Shown: positions 45,908-54,545 of the stretch, piece after piece | Numbering within the stretch: position 1 is the stretch's first letter | Layout of the letters: each line of letters opens with the position of its first letter | Assembly (NCBI GenBank): GCA_038501785.1 | Contig: JBAMJR010000001.1 | Span: forward strand, 186,001 to 250,000 | Source: Myoxocephalus aenaeus | Lineage: Eukaryota > Chordata > Actinopteri > Perciformes > Cottidae | Direction of reading: 5' to 3' | Length of the DNA: 64,000 bases | Position numbers and translations under genes: made by a program | Notes under the pieces: model-generated | Seen by the model: only the letters and a program-made list of their open reading frames with translations | Database searches by the model: none | What the model was told of the DNA's origin: nothing

Positions 45908-48900
45908 TTATTTATTTATTTATTTTCAATCTTCTTTATAGCAAGCCCGTGAACTGGTGGTAAAGCTCATCCGAGACAAGGACCAAGGAGACTTCAGGGT
46001 TGGCAGGGCAGATTTTGGATCCAAAATGGGGGGAAGCAGTCTGGATGTAAGAGCTTTTGTTCTGCTTACACAAATGCCGGGCAGCTAAGATAATGTGATT
46101 TTGTATTCATTCTCGTAAGATATTTTTGTAATCTTTTCTGAATTCTTCTTTCCTCTTTGTCCAGGTGGTTGTGCCCAGATTTGCTGTCGGCATCATCATC
46201 GGCAGGAACGGAGAAATGATCAAGAAGATTCAGAATGATGCCGGAGTCAGGATCCAGTTCAAACAAGGTAAGAAGAGTCCACCAGGTGGCCTGTTGTCAG
46301 CAATCTAGTGAAGTAGAAATATGGGTAATCCCTAAAGCTGGTCATCATATTAATGTTGAAACGCAACACGTCTTTGTGGGAAAACTTGGTGACTGATATT
46401 TATTCCAGTCCAATAATTCGAAAGTTCATCTCTATTCACTTAAACTGTGAAATCCAAGCCTAAAGTTAAAACATATCCTCATGGTTTTACATAATTAATT
46501 GTATTTAAAGCACTCAAAAGTAAATACGTATGCAGGCTTGAAACCGGTAAAGAGCTTTTGTGTCCCTTGTATTTGTCGTCCAGATGATGGAGTCAGTCCT
46601 GACCGAATTGCTCAGGTGATGGGCCAGCCAGACCACTGCCACCATGCGGTCCACCTCATCAATGAACTGGTTCAAACTGCTCAGGTTTGTGTTTCTTTGT
46701 CCTCTCTGTTAACATTGCTCCAGTAAATAAGATTTTATTTGAATAACAGAGCAGCAAGACACAGTATTTTAATAAACAGGATAATATATGATAGTTTAAT
46801 AATCACTGTGATTATTATCACATAGTGAAAATTAAACTCAATGGAGAATGCCATGGGTAAATATCCATTAAATGAGAATGAGAGCCTTAACCTTTCCTGC
46901 AAGCTGCTTGTTTGTCAAAATTTTTTGCTGCTTCCTTCCTGTAGGAGCGAGATGGATTTGGAGGTGTAATTGGACGTCGGGGGCGAAGTGACTGTAACGT
47001 GGGAACCTCTGGAGGACTGCAGGAGGTGACATACGCTGTTCCTGCCGATAAGTGTGGGCTAGTGATTGGCAAAGGTAAGGAACATGTTTTTATGAAGTTT
47101 CATATTTCTTTTTATGAATAGCTCAGACTTTTTTGTGAGAGACTTCAGAGTGAGCGTGCCTGGTATAATCAATGTCTGGCTGTCTGAGAGAAATAATAGA
47201 ATCCATCAGTATGAAGTCTTAAGAGTATAAAATGCCAGATTGCCTTTTCCCTTTTTAATAACTGAAAGCCGTTTGGTGTTCTGCCACTGCGTGAACCTGA
47301 TGAGAAGAGGGGGGTGAATGACCACCCTCCTATTCTCTCTCCGGGGCTCATGTATACAGCACAAGTGGCATTCATTGGCTTCACTAAGGGCTTAATGACG
47401 GGGATAATGCGTGTAATGTGACATTAATTGTTAAAGGTGCATAATAACAGCCCTCAATCATGTGGAAGGCTGCCTGGCATCTAATGAGGGTCTTTCAGCC
47501 CAATAGAGTGCAGCGAGGGAATGAATAGGAGGAATTAGCTTATTGGCTATTCATGCCCACTCTATTGCCAGCTATTTAAAAGTCATTGACCATTGCATTG
47601 GAAAGAGCTTGTGTGTGTGTGTGCGTGCATGCATGTTGCCTTAGTGTGTGTGTGTGTGTGTGTGTGCGCGTGTGTGTGCGTCGAGTTGTGGGCGGGTTCG
47701 GAGTGGGCCTCTTTACCTAAGATAAAAACATGGCAATAGAAATGTCAAGTGGCTTTTGTGCATGTAGTGGGGCGAGGGAAACAAATAAACCTGGGCGTTG
47801 CGTCCCCTTCTCTGTGCATTAGCATATGAAGTGGGCCAATATGGTGGAGATGGCGGTGGGTCTGGGTGCTGTCAGCCGTCCCTTAAAGGGTGCGGTGATT
47901 AATATCTTTACGATGCCATATGCAGCCCATTGCCCCTCTGTTTTGACCCCCTACACACAGACGCACACAGCTTGATGAATCAAGCCACCCACCAACCTGC
48001 TCAGACTTTTTTACAGGCGTGAATTCAGTGCAAGAGCCGAAACGCGCATCCCATAACTTTACTCATGAATTTTGAACTAAAAAAATCTAAACTCAAAGGT
48101 CCACTTGCTAGGTTTTCCAGGGCTTCCAGTCACTTCTCATAGTGGATGCGAGTTTGCTCATTTGAAAGTCAAAATGTGCCTGTTTGAAAGCTGTGGAAAA
48201 ACCTAGTAAGTGTATGTGTTAACATTTATTAGTCAAACTCTATTGTTTTTATTATGACTTTCACTTTATACTCCTGATTCAAATTGTTGCTTTAAATCCA
48301 ACCTTACATCATATTTGTTTTTGCACATTTCTGTTAGTTACATATATTTTCTCATCTATCACTTTTTAGATTAGTTTTTTTTTCACTGCCGTGAGGGGCA
48401 AAGAGAATATACTGCTATGTTGATTTTCATCTCCAATGTGCGACTGGGTTAAAATGATATTCTTTTTTTAATTGTGTTGCGAAATTATGATACGATGTAA
48501 TTTTACAAATTTAGTCAAACTCAAAATGTAACAGATATACTATTAAGTTAGATTTTATGTTACAGGGTTGGTGGTTCAATCCCCAGCTCTTCCTGTCCAC
48601 ATGTTGGAGTCTCTTTGGGACAGAGACGGCACCCCAAAGTTGGAGATTAGTGGGCTTTCTCCGGGTTGACTTCCACAGTCTAATGACATGGAGGTTTGGT
48701 GGACTCTAAATGTCTCGTAGGTGTCAATGTGAGCATGAATGGTTGTCTGTCTCAGCCCTCTGATAGACTGGAGACCTGTCCAGGGTGTACCCGCCTCTCG
48801 CCCAATGACAGCTGGGATCGGCTGCTACCAGCCCCCCTGCAACTCTCTAAAGGATAAGCGGATAGATGGATGGATTATCGGTTAATGTTCAATGACTTGA

Positions 48901-51900
48901 TTAACTGATCATGTCAGCTTTAGAACAGGGTATAATATGGATACAACTTATAAGAACACTTCATTAACATAGTGAAAGTACACTTATAAACAAACTAGAC
49001 TTTTCCTTTTCTTTAAGTTCACCTGAGTTGTTGTTTGAGTTTTTCCAAAAACACTATCTGCAACTAAATTCATCCTCAAGGACAAATCTATTTATCAAAA
49101 CAAATCTTCTTAATGGAGGTTATTAAATGTGTATTTCCTGATTTGTATATTGATATAAATATACTCTTAACATAACGTTGATTTCAATCATACTGCACAC
49201 CTTATAGTTTGACCTAAAACTGCTGTTGCAGTAGAAATGTCCTTGATACACATTCTGGGAATGTTATGTTCCCTTGAGGCCTGAGAGTTTTACCCCACCA
49301 GCCGCTAACCAGTCCATTGGGGTTGCCTTGAATGCCGTCACCAGTTGCACTTTTGTATCCCCTCTTTTCTCCAGCTCACTAAACCAGTCTCATTAATAAG
49401 GCCCGTATTATCTGCCCTCACTACAGCCCAGTCCATGAAATGAATAGTCAGGGTCTTCATTGCACTCTGCTGTCTGACTAGAAGAGCTCATAATGGCTTC
49501 ATTAAGGCAGAAGTTTCATTTGGTTGACAATGGGTTAATGGGCCATGTGCAGTCTGTTGGCAGCAAGGAATAGGCTCCGGGAGGAGGAGAGGTTTTTGAT
49601 GAGCGTTTTCATTCGGAGGTCAGCCAGGGTCATTCGGGTGTCAGCCACAAGTGAACAAATGTGTAATTGATGTTGGGACAGCCCCGGTGTCCCCCCGGGA
49701 AGCACCCTCAGCCTTTTTCGTTCAGATGGGTATTGTGGAGGGGGGCGGCGTCTATAACGGGGGGTTCACTCCCTCCTCTCATCACGGAGGACAATACCGA
49801 GTCAAGAATGAAAAGGGTAAAAGAGACAAACGATATCCCAGAAGGAGGATACGCTTCAATTTTGGCCCTTTTCTCCTGCCAGCTATGTTTCATTTCTCCC
49901 TGCTGGTGTAATTGCTCTCCCCACACGTCGGGAAGCTGGCATCTGATGCCGCGGAGGGGGAGGTGTGCAGGAGATGTCTCCTTTTGTTTCCTGATTTGCA
50001 TGGATGTTGCCACAGAATGGTAGATAAGTGGTGAGACACAAGCCGGAGTCTTCATAAGGTAGCGCTATCACGCCACTTTCCAAGTCGGGCTTAATGCTGC
50101 GTTCTTTTCATATTGGCTGGATGGCAAGATGGGGAAGATTCAAAAATGAATGACAACGAGCATTCACGTCTTTAAGACAATTGCATGATTACACACTTGG
50201 ACATGTCATGGTTAGTCTAGTCTCAAAGGCATTGTTCGCGTTGCACTACTTTCTACATACAAATAATGGTGTTTTGTGAAGAATAAAGAAACGCGCTTGA
50301 GAGGGAACCCTGGCTCGTGAGAGGAGGAAAGGCCTCCTCTCACGGGAAGTAGGCATTATCGGTTTTATTGTTGGATTTGGAAAGTTTAAAAAATAGTTGG
50401 ACGCGACATCCCAGTTCCTATTTTTGTTCACAGCAGTTCATCTTATGTTGACATCTGTGAAAGTCTTACGTGACGCACACAAAAACAGTTTGTGATCGTA
50501 TGCATGATAAGTTTATTTATCAATTAGACAATTGGCAGACGATTATCAAAATAGTTGCCAAGTCATTTTCTAATTGTTTTCACCAGTTCCTGGTTCTCAA
50601 TGTGAGGATTTTTAGTTTTCCTTTTGTCTTTTGTAATACTTAACCAAATGTCTTTATATTTTGGACAGTTGGTCCACCATTGGCTCTTTCTTTATGTTCT
50701 GACATTCTTAGGCTGATAAAATAATAGGCAGATTAACCAATAACAAACGAGACTGTTAGTTAAATATGATGTATTACTTGCTGCTTTCTCCAGGTGGAGA
50801 AACCATCAAGAACATCAAAGAGCAGTCTCGTGCCCACGTGGAGCTACAGAGAAACCCACCGCCCAACACCGACCCCAACGTGCGCATCTTCTCCATCCGA
50901 GGCACCCCTCAGCAGTTGGAAAAGGCCCGCCAGCTGATCGATGAGAGAATTGGGGTAGGTGGTCTGGCTCTGGCCCAAAACACTATTGTCTGGCCTGATA
51001 TTCATGAGCGCACATGTCATTGTGGAGAGCTGCCGGGTTGCTGTGGTCCTGGTGGCCAGCAGGATGTCACCAGAGGTTAAACATAAAGAATCCATCAAAT
51101 GGACTTAATGGAGTGCATCAGCGCCCGGCCCTGCCCTCTGACCTTGCCTGTTGGCTCCCTTTTAAACACAAGTGTGGTCCCTCACTTGCCTCCTCTTCCC
51201 TTTCTATGCTCTAGGGCCCAGGAATGGGGGGCAACAGCAGCTTCGGTATGAATCCCTACAACCAAGGACCAACCACTCCTCCCCAACAGTATGCTTCAAT
51301 TTCTTGTCAAACCATCTCACATTTTAGTGTAATTTTCATGTTTTGCAGTTCAAACGTGTACTGAAAGTAAGAATTTGATTGGCACTTTTAATACTCACAT
51401 TCAATTGTCTGTTTTATTTTTACATAAGTGGGGCTCAGACATTCATGGCTGGAGGAGGAGGAGGAGGGTGGGGTACAACTTTTCAAATATGGCAGCCTCA
51501 AGGCCAACAGGAGCACAGTAAGTAAAATGCACCAATAACTACTGTAGCTGCTAGAGCAACCTGACCAGATATGAATATCATTCACAATCAAGAAATCTGA
51601 GCCTTCCCCAGCTAGATTGTTCTGCTCAATGAGGAAAGAAAAAATATAGTAACAATTTATTTTGTTGACTTTAAATGTGGCTCAAAGTGTAGCCGAGCTA
51701 GAGTTTCATGTTGCTGCAGTGTAGTCAAAGTGTTCAGCAGGCGAGGATACGATGGTTACGCTCCCTGTGGCTAACCGCCTCTTTCCTGTACAGACAGATT
51801 TTAAATTTGCTGTCAATGGCGATCATTAGGAAGCGGATGAGAGCAGAAGGGGAAAAGGGAAAAGCAAAGGCCACTCTCAGTAACTGGTGGTGTTATCTGT

Positions 51901-53102
51901 GTCTGGTTTCAGGTCACAATGGATCCCAGACGAGCCAGATGGACTGGGAGCAGTATTATAAAAAGCTAGGCAAGAGAAAAGGATATTTTCTTTTAACGCC
52001 CACTTTATTCTACAATCTTGTTCCACAGAAGTTTCAATTTATGTTTATCCTTTCTTATATACAAGTTATTTGTTCACATTAGCCTGATGAAGCCATGCAT
52101 GTACTCGCCATGTTGGAAAGATGAGCATAAATCCTTCTTGTAACTTAGGTACCTGGTCGCTAAAACTGAAAAATCAGAGGGGAAAGGCTGTATTTAAGAC
52201 TTGTATTATGAAAGAAACTAAATTGAAACTCTTCTGTTGGGTTTCCAGGTCAGCAAAACCAAGCCCAGAGCACTGCTCCTGAATACAACAAAGCTTGGGG
52301 TAAGTACTTGTGGGAGTATTTCATTATGACCACAAATGGATTTAAGTTTGAGCTCAAACCTGCGGATTGACTTAATTTCCTTGATTCCGGCTCTTATGTT
52401 TCTTTCCTTATTGTTTTTTTTCTTCCCCCCTTCAGGCCAGACAGCTGGTCCTGCATCTCAGCAGACCTCTAATCCTGACTACAACGCCTGGGTTGACTTC
52501 TACAGACAGCCGATGGCCTACTTCAACCAGGGCGCGCAGCAAACACAAGCCCAGGGCCTTCAGGTGAGAACCAACTGCCTTTGTTCACATTACAAATGTA
52601 TCAGGATGAGGCTGGTATTTGTTCTTATTGACAATAAATTCCGTAAAAGACCAAAACCAATAATGTTCGTCTTTGGCTCTCGGCTCCAAACCCATTGGTT
52701 CCTACCGACGATGTAAACGTTTTAAAAACGGCTCACAAAATATTATTCACTTTAAAAAATAAAAAAAAAGGCTTAGTCCTTTCCTCAAACCACTATAAAA
52801 CTGTAATTATCAACTAATTTAACTTTTAAAACGAGAGTAGAGCTGAAGCGATTAGCGGATCGACCGAAAATGTACCTGGAACTTTGATAATCATTTAATC
52901 TGTGAAAGGAAATGTTGATTTAATAGTTGTTGTACATCATTGGAGCTCTATGGCACAATTATTACTGGTTGGATTGGTTTACAGTAAGAAAATATATAAT
53001 ATCACCTGATTTCTCTTTTTTAAATCTCTAAACAAATGTCAGTGGAATCTGCTGCTATTGTGTGATGATGAACAAACTGTTTTTCTTCTCCAGGATCATT
53101 AA
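35226..53102 (+). CDS. fubp3: Far upstream element-binding protein 3 (split gene, 19 coding exons)
   Basis: FUBP3 binds single-stranded FUSE DNA (first described at MYC) and AU-rich RNA; it is mainly nuclear. Exons: 35226-35321, 40621-40732, 42522-42555, 43600-43649, 43802-43873, 44506-44563, 44782-44941, 45604-45702, 45942-46046, 46165-46267, 46584-46684, 46945-47074, 50794-50954, 51215-51288, 51429-51517, 51913-51969, 52249-52299, 52436-52563, 53094-53102; 1689 nt, 562 aa from the first ATG (human about 572). Four KH domains lie at about 88-152, 172-236, 262-330 and 357-424 with GxxG loops GKGG (100-103, 184-187, 372-375) and GRNG (275-278). The Tyr-rich tail repeats DWEQYYKK, PEYNKAW and PDYNAWVDFY are the FUBP activation-type motifs. 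MAELVQGQ and position between ASS1 and PRDM12 identify FUBP3 rather than FUBP1 or KHSRP. Four in-frame ATGs begin the frame (35226, 35229, 35232, 35235); 35235 matches the mammalian start. Intron 16 uses a GC donor. Confidence 0.95.
36488..36528. repeat. Perfect 18-bp inverted repeat, FUBP3 intron 1
   Basis: GCATAACTAATAATGAGC (36488-36505), a 5-nt spacer TTAAT, and its exact reverse complement (36511-36528). Confidence 0.97.
37305..37400 (+). repeat. Copy 2 of the TTGGCCAAGTACGT repeat
   Basis: GTTTATTGGCCAAGTACGTT, CACATACATGGAATTTGACT and AACAATAAACATAG resemble the copy at 33280-33360. It contains AATAAA-like motifs but is intronic. Confidence 0.6.
40621..40732 (+). CDS. fubp3: FUBP3 exon 2
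   Basis: MAAKMGGDQMPNMNSSPPVI to GFGGPKRSLDNG plus one base. Homologous to the N-terminal SVYGYGVQKRPLDDG segment of mammalian FUBP3. Confidence 0.93.
40733..42521. other. FUBP3 intron 2
   Basis: AT-rich intron with no recognised feature; a GC-richer piece lies at about 42150-42380. Confidence 0.4.
42522..42555 (+). CDS. fubp3: FUBP3 exon 3 (34-bp micro-exon)
   Basis: VGNHLGAMVHQ and part of an Arg codon; matches VGNQLGALVHQR of human FUBP3. Confidence 0.92.
42725..42925 (+). mobile_element. Possible DNA-transposon remnant (ACACTACCG head)
   Basis: Begins ACACTACCGCTTAAAAGTTA, similar to the ACACTACCGTTCAAAAGTTT terminus of a common fish DNA-transposon-type repeat. The body is divergent and no second terminus is obvious. 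Confidence 0.4.
42926..43599. other. FUBP3 intron 3 remainder
   Basis: AT-rich, with T-runs near 43146 and 43482. Nothing else seen. Confidence 0.4.
43600..43649 (+). CDS. fubp3: FUBP3 exon 4
   Basis: RALATEDYKVPDKMVGF and one base of an Ile codon; start of KH1. Donor A|GTAAGT. Confidence 0.93.
43802..43873 (+). CDS. fubp3: FUBP3 exon 5 (KH1 GxxG)
   Basis: IIGKGGEQISRIQLESGCKI then QIAS; the GKGG loop (100-103) contacts the nucleic acid backbone. Confidence 0.95.
44506..44563 (+). CDS. fubp3: FUBP3 exon 6
   Basis: DSGGMLDRPCTLTGSPENI and two bases of Asp; the last strand of KH1. Confidence 0.93.
44782..44941 (+). CDS. fubp3: FUBP3 exon 7 (end of KH1, start of KH2)
   Basis: DQAKRLLSEIVEQCRYGPGF then the KH2 opening ILIPANKVGLVIGKGGETIK and QLQ. 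The donor GTCTGG is weak; reading through would stop after two codons. Confidence 0.94.
45604..45702 (+). CDS. fubp3: FUBP3 exon 8 (KH2)
   Basis: ERTGVQMIMIQDDPMPTGAD to DPHKVQ; phase 0 at both ends. Confidence 0.95.
45868..45924 (+). repeat. (TA)n followed by (TTTA)n, FUBP3 intron 8
   Basis: About 17 TA units run directly into five TTTA units, ending less than 20 bp before the exon 9 acceptor TTTATAG. The repeat occupies the branch-point zone. Confidence 0.95.
45942..46046 (+). CDS. fubp3: FUBP3 exon 9
   Basis: QARELVVKLIRDKDQGDFRV to MGGSSLD; the KH2-KH3 linker. Its acceptor follows a (TA)n(TTTA)n repeat. Confidence 0.94.
46165..46267 (+). CDS. fubp3: FUBP3 exon 10 (KH3)
   Basis: VVVPRFAVGIIIGRNGEMIK to VRIQFKQ plus one base; the GRNG loop is typical of FUBP KH3. 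Confidence 0.95.
46268..46583. other. FUBP3 intron 10
   Basis: Short AT-rich intron; nothing recognised. Confidence 0.5.
46584..46684 (+). CDS. fubp3: FUBP3 exon 11
   Basis: DDGVSPDRIAQVMGQPDHCH to ELVQTAQ; last part of KH3. The donor GTTTGT is non-consensus. Confidence 0.93.
46945..47074 (+). CDS. fubp3: FUBP3 exon 12 (linker and start of KH4)
   Basis: ERDGFGGVIGRRGRSDCNVG (a shortened RG-rich linker) to ADKCGLVIGK and one base of Gly374. Confidence 0.94.
47240..47990. promoter_or_regulatory. Candidate conserved non-coding element(s), FUBP3 intron 12, 5' part
   Basis: Sequence rich in homeodomain-like ATTA/TAAT cores (GTGACATTAATTG, GGAATTAGCTTATTGG, GTGATTAATATC) and an octamer-like GCATTAGCATATGAA, interrupted by a GT repeat. 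The texture strongly resembles a developmental enhancer; conservation is inferred, not measured. Confidence 0.45.
47611..47682 (+). repeat. Two (GT)n/(GC) tracts in FUBP3 intron 12
   Basis: GT repeats at 47611-47624 and 47644-47682 separated by GCATGCATGTTGCC; the second contains GCGCG. Confidence 0.92.
48563..48874 (+). mobile_element. Teleost SINE/composite repeat with GGATAAGCGGATAGATGG tail
   Basis: The 5' end holds a B-box-like GGTTCAATCCC (48573-48583) and the SINE phrase CCCAGCTCTTCCTGTCCACA. The 3' end holds CATGAATGGTTGTCTGTCTC, ATAGACTGGAGACCTGTCCA and GGGTGTACCCGCCTCTCGCC, then AGGATAAGCGGATAGATGGA. Both halves are familiar dispersed fish repeats, joined here as one unit. The A-box half of the tRNA head is missing. 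Confidence 0.75.
48875..49259. other. FUBP3 intron 12, AT-rich spacer
   Basis: Nothing recognised. Confidence 0.5.
49260..50110. promoter_or_regulatory. Candidate conserved non-coding element(s), FUBP3 intron 12, 3' part
   Basis: Balanced-composition DNA with CATTAATAAGGC, GGGTTAATGGGCC, GTGTAATTGATG, CATTAAGGC and a perfect POU octamer ATTTGCAT at 49994-50001. Several open frames cross it but none has a coding signature. It is the strongest enhancer-like block in the window by appearance. Confidence 0.45.
50316..50344. repeat. GC-rich 12-bp inverted repeat, FUBP3 intron 12
   Basis: CGTGAGAGGAGG (50316-50327) and its exact complement (50333-50344) with a 5-nt loop AAAGG. Confidence 0.9.
50794..50954 (+). 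CDS. fubp3: FUBP3 exon 13 (KH4)
   Basis: GGETIKNIKEQSRAHVELQR then NPPPNTDPNVRIFSIRG to DERIG. It follows the 3.7-kb intron 12. Confidence 0.95.
51215..51288 (+). CDS. fubp3: FUBP3 exon 14
   Basis: GPGMGGNSSFGMNPYNQGPT then TPPQ and two bases of His; a Gly/Pro/Asn-rich linker. Donor CA|GTATGC is weak. Confidence 0.85.
51429..51517 (+). CDS. fubp3: FUBP3 exon 15
   Basis: HGAQTFMAGGGGGGWGTTFQ then IWQPQGQQEH and one base; matches the GWGSTYQAWQQP region of human FUBP3. A run of GGA codons encodes six glycines. Confidence 0.88.
51518..51912. other. FUBP3 intron 15
   Basis: An open frame enters from the intron (51708) and joins exon 16, but no start or splice evidence supports it as coding. 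Confidence 0.5.
51913..51969 (+). CDS. fubp3: FUBP3 exon 16, with GC splice donor
   Basis: SHNGSQTSQMDWEQYYKKL and one base of Gly501. The exon is followed by GCAAGA instead of GT; the next exon begins GT CAG CAA and restores LGQQ, matching the KKIGQQ arrangement in FUBP1. If the intron is not removed, the frame runs on for 37 codons to a TAG at 52080-52082. Confidence 0.85.
   Translation, partial: VTMDPRRARWTGSSIIKS
52249..52299 (+). CDS. fubp3: FUBP3 exon 17
   Basis: GQQNQAQSTAPEYNKAW and one base; carries the second YxxAW-type Tyr motif. Confidence 0.92.
52436..52563 (+). CDS. fubp3: FUBP3 exon 18
   Basis: GQTAGPASQQTSNPDYNAWV, then DFYRQPMAYFNQ, to AQGLQ. The third Tyr motif. Confidence 0.93.
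52564..53093. other. FUBP3 intron 18
   Basis: AT-rich; no recognised element. Read-through from exon 18 gives a 51-codon extension to a stop at 52714. Confidence 0.5.
53094..53102 (+). CDS. fubp3: FUBP3 exon 19 (last two codons and stop)
   Basis: Acceptor TTCTCCAG then GAT CAT TAA (Asp-His-stop). Only 9 coding bases are in the terminal exon. Confidence 0.85.
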   Translation, partial: DH

Positions 53103-54545
53103 GAGCCCAGGTGAAAGACTTGAATCACTGAGGATGAAAACAACCCTTTTTTAACAGAGGGGTTATAGATTTGCAACGCCTTGAAGACTTTTTTTCTTAG
53201 TGAGAAACACTAGCTGTAGAATGACTTATATGATAAAGTAATATTTCTAAAAATCAGGAACAGTTATTTGTTACTAAATGCTTGTGTACACTGTTATTTT
53301 CAATAGACAGTATCTGGGATCCCTTTTTGGACTTGAGAGAGCTGTTTCGTTTTTCTATATTTTCCTGTCTTTGACTCAGATTGTACCGCCAAAACTGACC
53401 CAAGAGTTGTAACATTTCAAAAGGCAATATGATCTATTTTTTCTAGTTTTGTTGAAATGAAACCATGATTATGTGCTTAGCAGTCTTGAATACCATTTGT
53501 CATATGTCATAAGATGTTTAAAAGAGTGTGTTAAAATGTTTTTCCTTTTACATAATTCAGTGAAATGAAACTGTGATGTTTTGTTACAGGAAATGTATTT
53601 TTGTTACACGGTTTAAAAAGAAAGGATTAATGTCTGCCAGCGGCATAGTTCTGATTTAATTCCTGTTGTGCATTGTATGCTGTTTTTCATTGTCATTTTA
53701 TTGTACTCTGGTTTAAAAAAGGTGCAATATCTAATTTCACTTTTGAAACAAAGATGGGTTCTTTAATATTTTGACCGACTTTTAACTTGTAGTTTTAAGA
53801 TGTTTTTTTGTTTTTTTGTTTTTTCTCAAATGGAAATGTCATGGATAATGTATTAGAATTATCTGTCATGATAGGATTTAGGGGGATGTTGCAAATAGCT
53901 TTTTTGCCTTTGCTACCTTGTAAAACTATGTATATATGCTCATATATTTGACTGTTAATTTAAAATATATATGTTTCATATATATATACTTATATAAAAA
54001 TTATTTTTTTCCTGTGATCAGTGTTGCAGGAAAATTGTCCCTCTTTTTCTGTTCCGTTTTCATACTGAAAATGTTCAAAGATTGTGAATGTGTGATTTGA
54101 AATTTGATGTTGCATCTTGTTATGAAGAAAAATAAGAAGTGATAGATTTTTGTGTATGTCCTGTACCTGAACTATTCAAGACTGCTAAGCCGCTGTACTT
54201 CTACCTGTGTAATAATTAATATAGTATTTTTATGTTTTAAGTATTATGATCAAAAACTGTCTTATTTGGTACCTCCCAGTTCACCAACGCCCCACTGAGC
54301 CCTCACTGTGGACTCAGTGGGGCGTTGGACTCAGTCCAATGCTAATAACTTTTTAATTAATTTTTTTATTTCTTTGTGTGATCTAATATAAATGATATAA
54401 ATGCATCATTATGGAAAAATGATTCTGGTATTAACGTCATTTCTTAATGAAAAGGGATATAATTTCAAAATGTCTAATTATGGTGGTTTATTTTCCTTTG
54501 TGTACAGTTAACCATGTATTAAAAACATCCAGACTACCTTTATTG
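53103..54545 (+). terminator. fubp3: FUBP3 3' UTR with poly(A) signal candidate
   Basis: A long AU-rich region follows the stop, with T-runs and ATATATAT stretches. ATTAAA at 54518-54523 is a plausible poly(A) signal; earlier cleavage sites cannot be excluded. It contains a strong hairpin (listed separately). Confidence 0.6.
54284..54328 (+). repeat. Perfect 16-bp stem-loop in the FUBP3 3' UTR
   Basis: CCAACGCCCCACTGAG (54284-54299), a 13-nt loop, and the exact reverse complement (54313-54328). The stem is GC-rich in an otherwise AU-rich UTR, so it should be stable in RNA. Confidence 0.95.

Noticed and set aside
51708..51912. Alternative first exon for a short FUBP3 isoform, since an open frame leads into exon 16
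   Set aside because: The frame crosses a good acceptor (GGTTTCAG at 51912) and shows no promoter; chance opening in a 395-bp intron is sufficient.
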